From Gracilibacillus kekensis (GTDB taxonomy: Bacteria; Bacillota; Bacilli; Bacillales; Amphibacillaceae), in the NCBI RefSeq assembly GCF_900143085.1, contig NZ_FRCZ01000004.1, forward strand, positions 248,001 through 312,000: a stretch of DNA of 64,000 nucleotides, written 5' to 3'. A program made the translations under genes and the position numbers. Under the pieces are notes generated by a model that did not search any database, was not told where the DNA came from, and worked only from the letters and a program-made list of their open reading frames with translations. This document shows, one piece after another, positions 30,060 to 39,023 of this stretch. The number at the start of each line of letters is the position of its first letter. The first letter of the stretch is position 1.

Positions 30060-30755
30060 GTGAAATTTGGAATTATTGGTGATTTTAATCCTGATTTTAT
30101 TCCGCATGTAACAACAAATGAAGCAATAGTACATTCTTGTCAACTGTTGAATGCAGAACTTCAAGGAGAATGGGTGCCTACCGAAATAGCTGAATCCGAT
30201 TTTCAGGATATAACTAAGCAGTATAAAGGATTTTGGATTTCGCCTGGTAGCCCCTACAAAAGTATGAAAGGTGCATTAAAAATCATAGAATTTGCCAGAA
30301 AAAATAATGTACCTTTGTTTGGTACATGTGGAGGGTTTCAACATATTGTTATTGAATTTGCACGTAATGTATTAAATATAACTGATGCAGAACACGCTGA
30401 ATATGACCCTTATGGATCAAAATTGGTAATAAATCATTTGGTGTGTTCTCTTGCTGGAAAATCTTTAGAAATTAATTTGACAGACAAACTATCTAAAACT
30501 CATCAAATTTACAATTCAAATAAAATTGTAGAACAATACTATTGTAATTTTGGCTTAAACCATGAATACAAGGGTGCATTAGATGAATCGGGCTTGTTAA
30601 CTGTTGGTGAAGATGAAAACGGTGAAACAAGAATTTTAGAGTTAAAAAATCACAAATATTTTATTGGTACATTATTTGTACCACAAATAAAATCAACTGT
30701 TGAAAATCCCCACCCTTTAATTACTGAATTTATAAAACAAATTTTATCCTCTTAA
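30060..30755 (+). CDS. CTP synthase C-terminal region-related protein (class I amidotransferase fold)
   Basis: 231 residues from GTG 30060, where MKFGIIGDFNPDF begins; an upstream ATG at 30030 is possible. The nucleophile elbow is FGTCGGFQH with cysteine at residue 90. The late segment that in working glutaminases gives H-P-E reads FIGTLFVPQIKS, so the catalytic His and Glu are not in their usual place. In other bacteria this family includes selenocysteine forms; here the codon at the elbow is plain TGT. Probably the target of the divergent LysR. Substrate unknown. Confidence 0.75.
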   Translation: MKFGIIGDFNPDFIPHVTTNEAIVHSCQLLNAELQGEWVPTEIAESDFQDITKQYKGFWISPGSPYKSMKGALKIIEFARKNNVPLFGTCGGFQHIVIEFARNVLNITDAEHAEYDPYGSKLVINHLVCSLAGKSLEINLTDKLSKTHQIYNSNKIVEQYYCNFGLNHEYKGALDESGLLTVGEDENGETRILELKNHKYFIGTLFVPQIKSTVENPHPLITEFIKQILSS

Positions 30756-30970
30756 GCTAACGAGCTGCGTTAGTGGAAGAAGGCGACAATTAAAAACATA
30801 GGAAAAGGAGCTTGGATAATCAAGCTCCTTTTTATTGTGTTATTTTCACTGTTAATTGATATGTCATTTTCATTAGTTCTTAACCATTTAAGGATCTATT
30901 TCCACGGTTTTTTATTGTTTTGTACTCCAAAACCGAACCCGTTATGATACTAATCTGCGTCTTTTTTATT

Positions 30971-31861
30971 CTATCCTACATTATATTTCTCATGAGTAAA
31001 ATGTAATTCATGACGTAATAAGCTCATTTCCTGTTCATTTAATGCTACTAATGGTAACCGAACACTTCCGACATCGATTCCATTCATCGCTAATGCAGCT
31101 TTGACAGGTGAGGGACTTGGAGCCATAAAAAGAGCTTTCATAATAGGCAATAAGTACTGATGTAGTTTTTGAGCTCGAAGCATATCACCTTGTTGACAAG
31201 CAGCTACCATTTCATTTATTTCATTGCCAACAACATGGGACGATACTGATACAATTCCGTTTGCCCCAATTGCCACTGCAGGTAGTGTTAGATTATCATC
31301 ACCTGAGTATAGAGAAAAATTATCGTCTGTCTCACGAATGATCGTAGCCATTGCATCTAAGTTTCCACTAGCTTCTTTAACAGATACGATATTTTCAATT
31401 TTAGATAAATCAATAATAGTTGCCGGTTCAATGTTCACGCTCGTTCTACCAGGAATATTATAGATCATCACTGGTAATGTTGTGGCTTCTGCAATTACTT
31501 TAAAATGTTGGTATAAACCTTCTTGTGACGGCTTATTATAATATGGTGCAACAAGCATAATCGCATCTACACCAATGAGCTCGGCTTTTTTGGTAAGTTC
31601 GATCGATTCTCTCGTATTGTTTGTCCCTGTACCAGCAATCACCGGAACTCTATTATTTACTATTTTTACGACAAATTTTAATAAAGATATTTTTTCTTCT
31701 TTTGATAAAGTTGGTGACTCACCGGTAGTTCCAGCCACAACTAATGCATCTGTTCCATTTTGTAATAAATGATGAATTAATCTTTCTGTTTTTCCGTAAT
31801 CAATCTCTCCGTTCGAATCAAATGGAGTTACCATTGCTGTTAATACACGACCAAAATTCAT
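30971..31861 (-). CDS. dapA: 4-hydroxy-tetrahydrodipicolinate synthase
   Basis: 296 residues from ATG 31861, which follows GAGGTGG; a longer frame upstream runs into the leader. It condenses pyruvate and aspartate semialdehyde, first step to lysine and dipicolinate. The Schiff-base lysine is in IVSVKEASGN, and YNIPGRTS and AGTTGESPTLS are present. Behind a lysine riboswitch, so it is repressed by lysine. Single gene with no asd or lysC beside it. Confidence 0.96.
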   Translation of the reverse strand: MNFGRVLTAMVTPFDSNGEIDYGKTERLIHHLLQNGTDALVVAGTTGESPTLSKEEKISLLKFVVKIVNNRVPVIAGTGTNNTRESIELTKKAELIGVDAIMLVAPYYNKPSQEGLYQHFKVIAEATTLPVMIYNIPGRTSVNIEPATIIDLSKIENIVSVKEASGNLDAMATIIRETDDNFSLYSGDDNLTLPAVAIGANGIVSVSSHVVGNEINEMVAACQQGDMLRAQKLHQYLLPIMKALFMAPSPSPVKAALAMNGIDVGSVRLPLVALNEQEMSLLRHELHFTHEKYNVG

Positions 31862-31866
31862 GTTAT

Positions 31867-31919
31867 ATCCACCTCTATTCAAAGATTTAAAACAATTCGA
31901 AATTTTCGTTTGAATAGAG
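31867..31919 (-). promoter_or_regulatory. Hairpin that could hide the dapA ribosome site
   Basis: On the minus strand CCTCTATTCAAA (near 31917) pairs perfectly with TTTGAATAGAGG (near 31870), and the latter contains the GAGG of the Shine-Dalgarno site of dapA. No T run follows, so it acts, if at all, on translation. Inference from sequence only. Confidence 0.5.
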
Positions 31920-31942
31920 GGTATCTCATCACCATTGCAAAC

Positions 31943-31980
31943 AAAAAGATGCAACAATGAGGGTCTCATTGCTGCATCTT
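31943..31980 (-). terminator. Terminator of the lysine riboswitch
   Basis: On the minus strand AAGATGCAGCAATGAG pairs with the TCATTGTTGCATCTT that follows after ACCC, and TTTTTG comes next. It lies between the aptamer and dapA. Confidence 0.88.
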
Positions 31981-31998
31981 GGATTCACATGGTATCGA

Positions 31999-32183
31999 TG
32001 CGTGAGATAGCCCTCCATATAGTGTAGCACTATATGACAGCCCGACATTTTTTCAATGTAGGACCAGTGACAGAGAAGAATGTAATTCTAAATCACTTCG
32101 GCAAATTCCCCTTTCAATAATCATCACAGGCTACATCGTCCTCCGATTATTTACTAATGGTTTTTGCACCTCTATTCTCACTT
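31999..32183 (-). promoter_or_regulatory. Lysine riboswitch (L-box) of dapA
   Basis: Reading the minus strand: P1 left arm GTGAGAATAG and AGAGGTGC, then CGATGTAGCC, the conserved GAAAGGGGAATTTGCCGAAG, ACTGGTCCTACATTG, ATGTCGGGCTGTCATATAG, and CTATATGGAGGGCTATCTCAC as the right side of P1. These are the hallmark core blocks of the L-box in order. It binds lysine and favours the following terminator, so lysine lowers dapA expression. Confidence 0.93.
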
Positions 32184-32291
32184 CAATTAATATTGAAGTA
32201 AAATATTATGAAATTGTTTTACGTTATGTAGAATTGTAACAAATATTTTATTGCTACGCAAGAGGGTTTTAGATTAAATGAAATTCTTTCT

Positions 32292-32319
32292 TGACATACT
32301 GGAAAATTTTGATATGATG
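32292..32319 (+). promoter_or_regulatory. Sigma-A promoter of the tenA-ykoEDC transcript
   Basis: TTGACA, 16-base spacer, TATGAT, ending 25 bases before the TPP aptamer. Near consensus. Confidence 0.85.
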
Positions 32320-32343
32320 AATGGGAATAAAATAATAAAGCGA

Positions 32344-32439
32344 GAAACCACTAGGGGTGTCTTTTAAAGACTGAGATTAAAGTATTACTTTAAGACCCTT
32401 AGAACCTGATCTGGTTTATACCAGCGTAGGGAAGTGGCA
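32344..32439 (+). promoter_or_regulatory. TPP riboswitch (THI element)
   Basis: Contains ACTAGGGGTG, GACTGAGATTAAA, GACCCTTAGAACCTGATCTGG and ACCAGCGTAGGGAAGTGG in canonical order, closed by pairing of ACCAC with GTGG. It is followed by a terminator, so thiamine pyrophosphate would stop transcription of tenA-ykoEDC. Confidence 0.96.
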
Positions 32440-32463
32440 AGAAGTGATACTTATATATAAGTA

Positions 32464-32507
32464 TAGCCACTATCTTTACGTCTGCGTATGGATAGTGGTT
32501 TTTTGCG
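32464..32507 (+). terminator. Terminator of the TPP riboswitch
   Basis: Arms CCACTATC and GATAGTGG with a 16-base loop, then TTTTTT, 20 bases before tenA. Confidence 0.85.
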
Positions 32508-32527
32508 TTTTTAGGAGGAACTTTTTC

Positions 32528-33211
32528 ATGAAATTTTCGACAGTAATTAGACAAGAAGCGGATCCAATTTGGCAAGCTAGCTTAACTCATCCATTTGTCC
32601 AAGGGATAGGTGATGGAACCTTGCCAATTGAAAATTTTAAGTATTATGTACTACAAGATTCGTATTATTTATCCCATTTTGCTCGTATTCAGTCTCTTGG
32701 TGCCGCAAAAGCAGAAACATTAGAAGTAACAAAAAGTATGGCAGCACATGCACAAGGAACATATGAAGCGGAACTAGCTTTACATCGAACCTTTACAGAT
32801 ATGCTTGGGATTACGGAAGAAGAGAAACGAAACTTTAAGCCGTCTCCAACCGCATATGCCTATACGTCACATATGTATCGTGCAGCATATCAAGGACACT
32901 TAGGAGACGTAATTGCAGCGATATTACCTTGTTATTGGGTTTATTATGAAGTGGGTGAACAATTAAAGCATTGTGAACCGGATCATCCAGTTTATCAAAA
33001 ATGGATAGAAGCATATGGAGAAGATTGGTTTAGAATGCTTGTGGAAGAACAAATTAATCGATTAGATGATATAGCAGAACAAGTGAACGACAAAGATAAA
33101 GATAGAATGAAAGAACATTTCTTGTTAAGTAGCCACTATGAATTAATGTTTTGGGAAATGGCTTATCAACAAGAAGATTGGCATTCCCTCATAACAAAGG
33201 AGAGAAAATAA
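32528..33211 (+). CDS. tenA: Aminopyrimidine aminohydrolase (thiaminase II)
   Basis: 227 residues from ATG 32528 after TAGGAGGAA. It hydrolyses degraded thiamine pyrimidines to HMP for salvage. Family features are FVQGIGDGTLPIENFKYYVLQD near the N-terminus and the nucleophile cysteine in ILPCYWVYYEVGE. Longer in-frame starts lie in the riboswitch terminator. First gene of the operon; the stop touches the ykoE start. Confidence 0.95.
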   Translation: MKFSTVIRQEADPIWQASLTHPFVQGIGDGTLPIENFKYYVLQDSYYLSHFARIQSLGAAKAETLEVTKSMAAHAQGTYEAELALHRTFTDMLGITEEEKRNFKPSPTAYAYTSHMYRAAYQGHLGDVIAAILPCYWVYYEVGEQLKHCEPDHPVYQKWIEAYGEDWFRMLVEEQINRLDDIAEQVNDKDKDRMKEHFLLSSHYELMFWEMAYQQEDWHSLITKERK

Positions 33212-33802
33212 ATGAGAAAAGGACTTACTAGAACTGATATTTTAGTAACCATCATGATTGCGTTGATATTTAGTGTGATTTATAAAATATGGGGTCCTTT
33301 ATATAATGTACTCTCTGTATTTGGCTTACATATCGATCAATTAATTTACGGTATGTGGTTTATGGCAGCAACGGTTGCTTTTTTAATCATTCGAAAACCT
33401 GGTGTTGCATTACTTGCAGAACTTGCAGCCGCTCAAGGAGAATTCTTGTTTGGTGGTCAATGGGGTGTTTCCTTATTACTTTATGGTTTCGTACAGGGTA
33501 TTGGTTGTGAAGTCGTTTTCGCTATTTTTAAATATAAAAGCTACCATTTGCTAACCGTATGTTTAGCAGCAGTTGGTGCGACCATTGGTTCGTTAGTGTT
33601 AGACATTTTCTATGGCTATATTGATCAACTTGCACTATGGAATTTAACCTTATTAATTGTGGCTCGTTTGATTGGTGCGATTTTGATTACAGGCGTATTT
33701 GCATTCTATATTGTCAAAGCTTTAGAAAAAACAGGCGTAACAAAATTAATCCGTCCATTGTCATCCAAGGACTATCAATCATTAGAAAAAGAAACAGGGT
33801 GA
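33212..33802 (+). CDS. ykoE: ECF transporter substrate-specific component, thiamine precursor
   Basis: 196 residues, six hydrophobic segments, with YkoE features LIYGMWFMAATVAFLIIRKPG and LAELAAAQGEFLFGGQWG. The S component picks up the ligand, probably HMP or a thiamine breakdown product, in the membrane. ATG follows the tenA stop directly, after AAAGGAGAG. TPP control and the neighbours support the role. The name comes from B. subtilis. Confidence 0.92.
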   Translation: MRKGLTRTDILVTIMIALIFSVIYKIWGPLYNVLSVFGLHIDQLIYGMWFMAATVAFLIIRKPGVALLAELAAAQGEFLFGGQWGVSLLLYGFVQGIGCEVVFAIFKYKSYHLLTVCLAAVGATIGSLVLDIFYGYIDQLALWNLTLLIVARLIGAILITGVFAFYIVKALEKTGVTKLIRPLSSKDYQSLEKETG

Positions 33803-33806
33803 GTAT

Positions 33807-35252
33807 ATGTTAGAGATTGAGAAACTTCGAGTCATATTTCCGGATAGGAAAAACTTTATATTTAAAGATCTATCACTCTCGATTCCTTCTGGTCAGAAAG
33901 TTTTGATTGTCGGTCCTTCTGGGTCAGGGAAATCAACATTACTACAAATACTGGCAGGTCTTATACCGAGTGTGATAGAAGTTCCGTTAAAAGCGGACAG
34001 ATTACAGGTAGATTCTAATTATGGCATGGTTTTTCAAGATCCTGATTCACAATTTTGTATGCCATATGTAGATGAAGAAATTGCTTTTGTTCTTGAAAAT
34101 AGACAGGTTCCTTCTAGAGAGATGAAGGAAAAGATTCAGCGAATACTAGCACGTGTGGATTTACAGCTTGAGGATATCCATACGCCGATCAATCAATTAT
34201 CTGGAGGAATGAAACAACGACTGGCTATCGCCTGTGCACTAGCATTGCAACCAGATGTATTATTTTTGGATGAACCTACTGCTTTATTAGATGCTGAAGG
34301 AACCAAACAGGTATGGGATACGATCAAATCAATTCAAGATGAACAAACCATCGTAATTATTGAACATAAAATCGAGTTTGTCAGCGATATCGTTGATCGT
34401 GTGATAATGTTGGATGATCAGGGGGAGTTGGTCGCAGATGGTTCACCAACTCGTGTGTTCCAAGATCATAAACAAATGTTTGATCAATTTGGTATTTGGC
34501 ATCCATCATCATGGAGCGATTATCTTGTTTCTCGAACTCCACAACACAAAGGAAATGACCGAACAGCTCATACATTAATAGAATTAGATTCCGCTAGTGG
34601 TTACTATCATAAAAACAGAGAAATCTTAGTAGATAAAGCTGTCATAAACAAAGGTGATTGGATTGCGATAACAGGGCCTAATGGGTCTGGAAAAAGCACC
34701 TTAGTACAGATGATCATGCAATTAATCAATACAAAAGGTTCGATACATTACTTTTTTGCTGAACAAAACCTTCCTATTTATCAAAAAATAGCATTTGTTT
34801 TTCAAAATCCAGAATTGCAATTTGTAACAAATAGCGTCTATCAGGAATTGGCTTTTTCTCTAACATCGAAAGATACCGATAAAAAAGCGAAAATAAAAGA
34901 ACATTTAAAGCGATATCGTTTGGAACAAGTAAATGATCATCATCCATATCAGTTATCGGTCGGACAAAAACGCAGACTTAGTGTGGCAACAGCGACGATT
35001 AAGGTAGATGATATCATAATTTTAGATGAACCAACCTTCGGACAAGATGCTATCAATACGTTTATGATGCTAGATTGTTTAGAAGAACTGAGACAAAAAG
35101 GTATTACCATAGTGATGGTCACACATGATCAGCAAATTGTCGATCATTTTGCTACTAAGGAATGGAAAATAGATCAAGGGCAATTAGTAGAGGAAAAGTA
35201 CCATGATCTGTTTCAATCTGAAAAGGTAGGTGTAAGCAGTCATGCACTTTGA
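33807..35252 (+). CDS. ykoD: ECF transporter ATPase, two ABC domains fused
   Basis: 481 residues holding two ATP-binding domains. Domain 1 has GPSGSGKST at 36-44, LSGGMKQR near 135 and LFLDEPT. Domain 2 has GPNGSGKST near 288, a signature LSVGQKRRLSV instead of LSGGQ, and IILDEPTFGQD. It supplies both ATPase subunits of the ECF module. Starts 4 bases after ykoE and overlaps ykoC by 11 bases. Confidence 0.93.
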   Translation: MLEIEKLRVIFPDRKNFIFKDLSLSIPSGQKVLIVGPSGSGKSTLLQILAGLIPSVIEVPLKADRLQVDSNYGMVFQDPDSQFCMPYVDEEIAFVLENRQVPSREMKEKIQRILARVDLQLEDIHTPINQLSGGMKQRLAIACALALQPDVLFLDEPTALLDAEGTKQVWDTIKSIQDEQTIVIIEHKIEFVSDIVDRVIMLDDQGELVADGSPTRVFQDHKQMFDQFGIWHPSSWSDYLVSRTPQHKGNDRTAHTLIELDSASGYYHKNREILVDKAVINKGDWIAITGPNGSGKSTLVQMIMQLINTKGSIHYFFAEQNLPIYQKIAFVFQNPELQFVTNSVYQELAFSLTSKDTDKKAKIKEHLKRYRLEQVNDHHPYQLSVGQKRRLSVATATIKVDDIIILDEPTFGQDAINTFMMLDCLEELRQKGITIVMVTHDQQIVDHFATKEWKIDQGQLVEEKYHDLFQSEKVGVSSHAL

Positions 35253-36036
35253 ATTAAATTATCAACAAACCTGGCTACATCTGCTTCATCCGGTTCTGAA
35301 GTTTATCATAGTGCTTGTACTGTTTATTGCGATATTATTCATCCATAATCCTACTATTTTGTTATATTTGCTAATAGGTTTTGGAGTTTTATACATTGGT
35401 TGGACTGGTCATTCACTCAAATTGATTAGCTTATTGTCGATACCTTTTTTTATTATATTTGTGTCTTCCGCCACATCCATGATGTTCTTCGGGGAGGGTA
35501 ATACAACATGGTATCAATTCGGATTGATTCATATCACAGAGGAAAGTTTCTACCGTGGTCTTCATTTAGGATTCAGAGGTATACTCTTTGGTTTATTGGG
35601 TTTACTTTTTGCATTAACAACTAGACCCGTTTTATTATTCTATTCCTCTATGCAAAGTCTTAAATTAAATCCAAAATATGCGTATGCATTTATGGCCGCT
35701 ATCAACCTTTTACCGATTATGGTGAGTGAATTTCAAAACTTACGCAATGCTTTAAAGGTGAGGGGTGTTACGTACGATAGAGGGGTAAAAGGTTTCTATC
35801 AACGAATCCAACGTTTTTCCATTCCTTTACTGGCTCAAAGTATACGTAGAGCTCACCGAACGGCGATCGCCATGGAAGCCAAGCAATTTTCTAACGACAG
35901 AACGTATTATTATCAGGTGTCATATTCTCTTAAGGATCTTTATTTCATTACTTTGATAGTAACTATTATTGTGTTTTCTATTTGGTTAAGTACTATCTAT
36001 CCAGTATTTCCGGTCGATAATGTTAGAATGGATTAA
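35242..36036 (+). CDS. ykoC: ECF transporter transmembrane (T) component
   Basis: 264 residues, about five membrane segments. The coupling segments contain ALKVRGVTYDRG and SIRRAHRTAIAMEAKQF, the charged ARG/alanine-rich motifs of T components that rest on the ATPases. With YkoE and YkoD it completes the importer. It ends the operon before a clear terminator. Overlaps ykoD. Confidence 0.92.
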   Translation: MHFELNYQQTWLHLLHPVLKFIIVLVLFIAILFIHNPTILLYLLIGFGVLYIGWTGHSLKLISLLSIPFFIIFVSSATSMMFFGEGNTTWYQFGLIHITEESFYRGLHLGFRGILFGLLGLLFALTTRPVLLFYSSMQSLKLNPKYAYAFMAAINLLPIMVSEFQNLRNALKVRGVTYDRGVKGFYQRIQRFSIPLLAQSIRRAHRTAIAMEAKQFSNDRTYYYQVSYSLKDLYFITLIVTIIVFSIWLSTIYPVFPVDNVRMD

Positions 36037-36066
36037 AAGCTGCCACTTAAGTGGTGGCTTTTTTGC
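36035..36066 (+). terminator. Terminator after ykoC
   Basis: Arms AAAGCTGCCAC and GTGGTGGCTTT with a short loop, then TTTT. A TATAAT at 36067-36072 immediately beyond may serve the next gene. Confidence 0.85.
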
Positions 36067-36129
36067 TATAATAGAGAATACGTGAAAGCGGACGTGCAAA
36101 TTCAATCATTAGAAATAGGGGATTTTAGA

Positions 36130-36861
36130 ATGCGTTATATGGATTATCAGGAAGTGATCGATAAATGTCAGCAATTAAATGAGAAATACCAAATAGAAGA
36201 GGAAAAGTTTTATTCGGTAATTGAAAATTTAGCAAACACAGATTTGTCGACAGATCAAAAGTTAATTGCTAGTTATCAGCAACTATTACAAGTGGTTAGC
36301 AATGAAATCAAGGCAATCGAAAAAATGGTAGATTTACAGCCAACCTGTCAAATGGGATGTGCTTTTTGCTGTTATTTTCCAATTGTTATTAATGAGATGG
36401 AAGCAAAAATAATGAAAGCGTCTATGAAACAGTTTCCAGAAGAACGTCAACAAGCATTACAGAAACATTTTAATGACTACTATAAAACGTATAAAAGTGA
36501 GTTACAACAAGTTAATGCCGTTGATGAAGTGGATGATGATTTTAAATATAGCTATAAGAAAAAAATGTTACCTTGTGTCATGTTAGATACGAAGGAAAAT
36601 AAGTGTTTAGCCTATGAAATAAGACCGATACCATGTAGAACGTATGTAAACTATATTACTCCTAAAGTTTGCGAAGTTAATCTGATGCCTAAAGAAACCA
36701 TTAGTTATGAATTTTTTTATCAAGAATATATGGGAGCACTCAATGAATTTTTGCAATATCTATATGAAGAAGAGGATACTGGTATGGTGACCTATCCAGA
36801 TGATTTATATCGTGAGGATCTACTGATAAATTGGATGAAGGATGTGCAACTCCATTCTTAA
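36130..36861 (+). CDS. YkgJ family cysteine-cluster protein
   Basis: 243 residues from ATG 36130 after TAGGGGAT; a GTG at 36082 is less likely. The zinc- or iron-binding set is CQMGCAFCC, then CVML, KCLAYEIRPIPCRTY and VCEVN, the order of cysteines in the YkgJ/UPF0153 family. An N-terminal helical region of about 70 residues precedes it. Function unknown; sometimes described as an Fe-S or zinc protein. Single gene. Confidence 0.82.
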   Translation: MRYMDYQEVIDKCQQLNEKYQIEEEKFYSVIENLANTDLSTDQKLIASYQQLLQVVSNEIKAIEKMVDLQPTCQMGCAFCCYFPIVINEMEAKIMKASMKQFPEERQQALQKHFNDYYKTYKSELQQVNAVDEVDDDFKYSYKKKMLPCVMLDTKENKCLAYEIRPIPCRTYVNYITPKVCEVNLMPKETISYEFFYQEYMGALNEFLQYLYEEEDTGMVTYPDDLYREDLLINWMKDVQLHS

Positions 36862-36935
36862 ACATAAAATCACTCTCTTTTAGTGTATAGTGCTACAAAT
36901 GCAGCACATATTAATCATAAAAGGAGAGTGATTTT

Positions 36936-37247
36936 ATGCGTTCCAAAAAACTATTGGTAATAGGCATCACACTAATGTTGTCTGTTGGAGCAATTAATAC
37001 CGTTTATGCTGAAAAAAGTGATGAGGTGACATTAACAGAGGCACAGGTAGAAGAAATGAAAATCTTACAACAACAAGCACTTGAAAACGAAATATCGATC
37101 ATCTCTAAATATGTTGAATACGGTGTTTTCTCTAAAGAAAAAGGTGATAAAATTATCCAACACATCGAGGAAAGATATCAAACTTTAGAAGAAAACAATT
37201 TTATTCCGAAGTGGGATCGTAAGCATCACAAAAAGAGAGATAATTAA
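36936..37247 (+). CDS. YckD/DUF2680 family secreted protein
   Basis: 103 residues. A signal peptide ends near AINTVYAE (residue 26). The rest is a helical domain with LTEAQVEEMKILQQQALENE and ISKYVEYGVFSKEKGDKI, then a basic tail KWDRKHHKKRD. This is the DUF2680 pattern known from YckD. GGAGAGTG precedes ATG. Role unknown. Convergent with ylbC with a shared terminator. Confidence 0.82.
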   Translation: MRSKKLLVIGITLMLSVGAINTVYAEKSDEVTLTEAQVEEMKILQQQALENEISIISKYVEYGVFSKEKGDKIIQHIEERYQTLEENNFIPKWDRKHHKKRDN

Positions 37248-37252
37248 TGATT

Positions 37253-37288
37253 AAAATAATGCTTACTTTTTCAAGTAAGCATTATTTT
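37253..37288. terminator. Bidirectional terminator between yckD-like gene and ylbC
   Basis: Arms AAAATAATGCTTACT and AGTAAGCATTATTTT with a 6-base loop. The left side supplies the T run for minus-strand transcripts; the right supplies it for plus. The ylbC stop lies inside the right arm. Confidence 0.88.
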
Positions 37289-38406
37289 GTGAGATATGTT
37301 TCCGTGTAGAAAGGCTGGTCATCTTCATTAAATGCTACACCAACAGACATTAAACGAAATTCGCTTTTTAAGATATTTTCTCGATGCCCTTTTGAATTCA
37401 TTAAACCTTGGTGGGCAAAAATACTGCTTGACTGTCCAGCTGCTAAATTCTCTCCAGCCATACGGAAAGTGATGTTGTCCTCTTCCAGTCGATCGAAAGG
37501 AGACTGGCCATCTAAATTGGTGTGAGAAAAATAATTCTGTACTGCCATGTCCTTACTATGATTTTCAGCAGTGTTGCGAGATTCTTCATGCCAATCTAGC
37601 AATGGTTGTTCAAACTTAGTTCGTGCCGCATTAGTTAAATCAAATAATTGATATTCCAAACCATCCGCTAAATCGCTGCTTGCTTTGGCAAAATAATCTT
37701 CTTTTTGATTTTCTAATTGTTTCGATATGATTTGAACTGCAGCTACGCTATTATTTTGATGAACATCATAGAAGATGGTCACATAATTTTCGTCGATTAA
37801 ATAGGTATCCTGTTCGCTGTCATCATTAATTCGATATTTCACAAAACCTTTTTGAATAGAATCAAGTGGTTCATCTAATTGATTATTTACTTCATCCTTC
37901 GTACTTCCTAAACGAATATCGCTGGTTGAACGAATCAGATCCTGGTTAGTAAATAGACCAGCCACTTGATTGTCAGAGTTATAGGCAACCATTATAAAGT
38001 TTTGATACTGTTCATGGTAAGTATGCCATTCAACTCCATATTCATTTATAGAAGTACGCTTAGCTTCTCCAAGTAATTTTTCTACTTCATCTTTAGTATC
38101 CGTTATTTCTACATTATGAATAGAAAATCTTTGTTTATCAGGTTGATCTAATTTCGGGGTTTCGACTTGTGGAGGAGCGGATATCTCTTCTTGATCGTCC
38201 GTAATCATACTATATAAACGTTCGATTTGAAATCGAATATTGTTAACTGCACTTGTAACAACAGGGCTTTCTTTGACAGCTTGAAAATCACTTTGCATCT
38301 CCTGCCAGACATTATCAATTCCTGCTGTCTGATAATTATCACCATAACGAAACCAAATAAATCCCACAATTATTAATAGAAATAGTAGATTTCTTATTCT
38401 AGGCAA
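37282..38406 (-). CDS. ylbC: CAP/SCP domain protein, YlbC-like
   Basis: 374 residues, with an N-terminal membrane anchor (LLFLLIIVGFIWFRYG), a CAP-associated beta domain around 95-235, and a C-terminal CAP domain. The latter has WHEESRNTAENHSKDM, NYFSHTNLDGQSPFDR, AGENLAAGQ and HRENILKSEF, with the family His and Glu residues. It faces the outside of the cell. B. subtilis YlbC has the same layout. Function unknown in Bacillus. Confidence 0.88.
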   Translation of the reverse strand: MPRIRNLLFLLIIVGFIWFRYGDNYQTAGIDNVWQEMQSDFQAVKESPVVTSAVNNIRFQIERLYSMITDDQEEISAPPQVETPKLDQPDKQRFSIHNVEITDTKDEVEKLLGEAKRTSINEYGVEWHTYHEQYQNFIMVAYNSDNQVAGLFTNQDLIRSTSDIRLGSTKDEVNNQLDEPLDSIQKGFVKYRINDDSEQDTYLIDENYVTIFYDVHQNNSVAAVQIISKQLENQKEDYFAKASSDLADGLEYQLFDLTNAARTKFEQPLLDWHEESRNTAENHSKDMAVQNYFSHTNLDGQSPFDRLEEDNITFRMAGENLAAGQSSSIFAHQGLMNSKGHRENILKSEFRLMSVGVAFNEDDQPFYTETYLTK

Positions 38407-38497
38407 TTCCTCACTCCTGACGTCATTTTACTATTACTACATTATAGCATGTTTAAGATAATTTATAAGTTTAACCGAAGAATTGTACCTGTTCAAG

Positions 38498-38842
38498 CTA
38501 TTCGCCCCACTTTAAAAAGATCGTAAAGAAACAGCAGGGAGATTCATAAGCATTTGTATGCAATTTTAGCGATATTCCACTAGGAGTGTATGTGGAAGTA
38601 ATAGAGGAGTCAACTCCAATTGATTCTAAGAGTCGATCAACTTCTTGTTGATTCCCATTTTGCGCAGCTGACATTACCTGATATGCGAATTCCTTGTTGG
38701 AAAATGTATTTAACATAATGAGACAATCATTTGCGATTTTTTGTGATTGTTGAATAGATTGTTCAAACATAGTTAAATCGATATCCGGATAGGATCTGTA
38801 ATAAGTCGGATTATAAAAGGGCTGATATTTATGATAATACAT
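38498..38842 (-). CDS. Tyr-rich small protein, possible spore-coat-associated
   Basis: 114 residues. The N-terminus MYYHKYQPFYNPTYYRSYPD is rich in tyrosine, followed by a helical part (FEQSIQQSQKIANDCLIML, QNGNQQEVDRLLESIGV) and a C-terminal beta segment with adjacent cysteines (SPCCFFTIFLKWGE). It resembles small inner-coat proteins of Bacillus such as YuzC, but I cannot confirm a match. GGAGAG precedes ATG. Single gene. Confidence 0.6.
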   Translation of the reverse strand: MYYHKYQPFYNPTYYRSYPDIDLTMFEQSIQQSQKIANDCLIMLNTFSNKEFAYQVMSAAQNGNQQEVDRLLESIGVDSSITSTYTPSGISLKLHTNAYESPCCFFTIFLKWGE

Positions 38843-39023
38843 GTAATCTCTCCTTTATTATCGATAGTGTATGTTCATGTTCTAGATGTGTGTTTATGAA
38901 CCTCTCTTCACTATAGTGGCGAGTTTTATGGTGAACTTTAAAAAAATAACTGAAAATTTGTAGTAGTTTTTAATTTTATATCGTCTATAGAAGTGGGAAT
39001 AAAATGAAAGGGGGGAGAGTGCT

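Noticed and set aside
38941-39020. ECF-type autoregulated promoter before the sigma gene
   Set aside because: A CGTC exists at 38982 and a TGAAAA further upstream, but the spacing of 25 bases is too long for the usual 16-17.
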